NCBI GenBank assembly: GCA_944386335.1
Contig: CALXAQ010000067.1
Location: forward strand, 1 to 5,721
DNA from: an uncultured Clostridia bacterium
Lineage (GTDB): Bacteria > Bacillota > Clostridia > TANB77 > CAG-508
Direction of reading: 5' to 3'
DNA length: 5,721 nt
In this document: positions 5,672-5,721 of the stretch, in pieces
Position numbering within the stretch: position 1 is the first letter of the stretch
Layout of the letters: every line of letters starts with the position of its first letter
The notes under the pieces: generated by a model
Database searches by the model: none
What the model saw: the letters and a program-made list of their open reading frames with translations, nothing else
Told to the model about the DNA's origin: nothing
Made by a program: the position numbers and the translations under genes

Positions 5672-5703
5672 CCTAGTTGGAAAAGAATTAAATTTTGGCT
5701 AGG
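5672..5703. repeat. Weak inverted repeat upstream of gpmI
   Basis: CCTAG at 5672 and CTAGG ending at 5703 form an exact 5-bp dyad. In plus-strand RNA the stem could extend to 11 pairs using four G-U wobbles, but in minus-strand RNA (the gpmI leader) those become mismatches. No T-run follows. It may be an operator with spaced half-sites or chance. The rest of 5641-5721 shows only the gpmI ribosome binding site; I see no clear promoter or upstream gene. Confidence 0.2.
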
Positions 5704-5721
5704 AAAACAAGTTTGAAATTT

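Noticed and set aside
5641..5721. Possible end of a tpiA-like gene upstream of gpmI
   Set aside because: None of the three minus-strand frames gives a recognisable triosephosphate isomerase C-terminus before the gpmI start.

Overview
The window is a very AT-rich stretch of Firmicutes-type DNA. It has strong AGGAG-type ribosome binding sites, TTGACA/TATAAT promoters and rho-independent terminators. Gene content (a cofactor-independent phosphoglycerate mutase, a GGGtGRT-family protein with an IscU/NifU-like partner, and a YezG/DUF600-like protein) points to an anaerobic member of the class Clostridia. I cannot name the genus. Every gene I can support lies on the minus strand, so the window reads functionally from right to left.

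Layout in the direction of transcription: (1) gpmI, the glycolytic phosphoglycerate mutase, complete with all catalytic residues (5640-4105), followed at once by a strong hairpin terminator (4096-4053). (2) A 283-residue protein (4021-3170) with an N-terminal YezG/DUF600-like domain and an unusual, highly charged, probably coiled-coil tail. Its only visible candidate promoter lies inside the gpmI terminator. (3) A tidy two-gene transcription unit: consensus promoter (3166-3138), a perfect palindrome at the predicted start of transcription (3131-3114), an IscU/NifU-like Fe-S scaffold homologue (3073-2381), the GGGtGRT protein (2362-1361), and a terminator (1342-1299). (4) A non-coding gap with a near-perfect sigma-A promoter and a SOS-box-like motif. 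It drives a YgjP/SprT-like metallopeptidase-fold protein (965-267) whose HExxH zinc motif is broken to HExxP. (5) A gap with a perfect 8-bp dyad, then the first 27 codons of a membrane-anchored or secreted protein that runs off the left edge (83-1).

The best candidate for undescribed biology is the scaffold/GGGtGRT pair. It is a self-contained operon with its own promoter, operator-like palindrome and terminator, and its biochemical role is, to my knowledge, not established. Second are the degenerate metallopeptidase, which looks expressed but catalytically dead, and the YezG-like protein, which has no toxin beside it and carries a long charged extension. The glycolytic gene appears to be an ordinary neighbour, insulated by its terminator. 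No tRNA, rRNA, CRISPR array, insertion sequence or recognisable riboswitch is visible.
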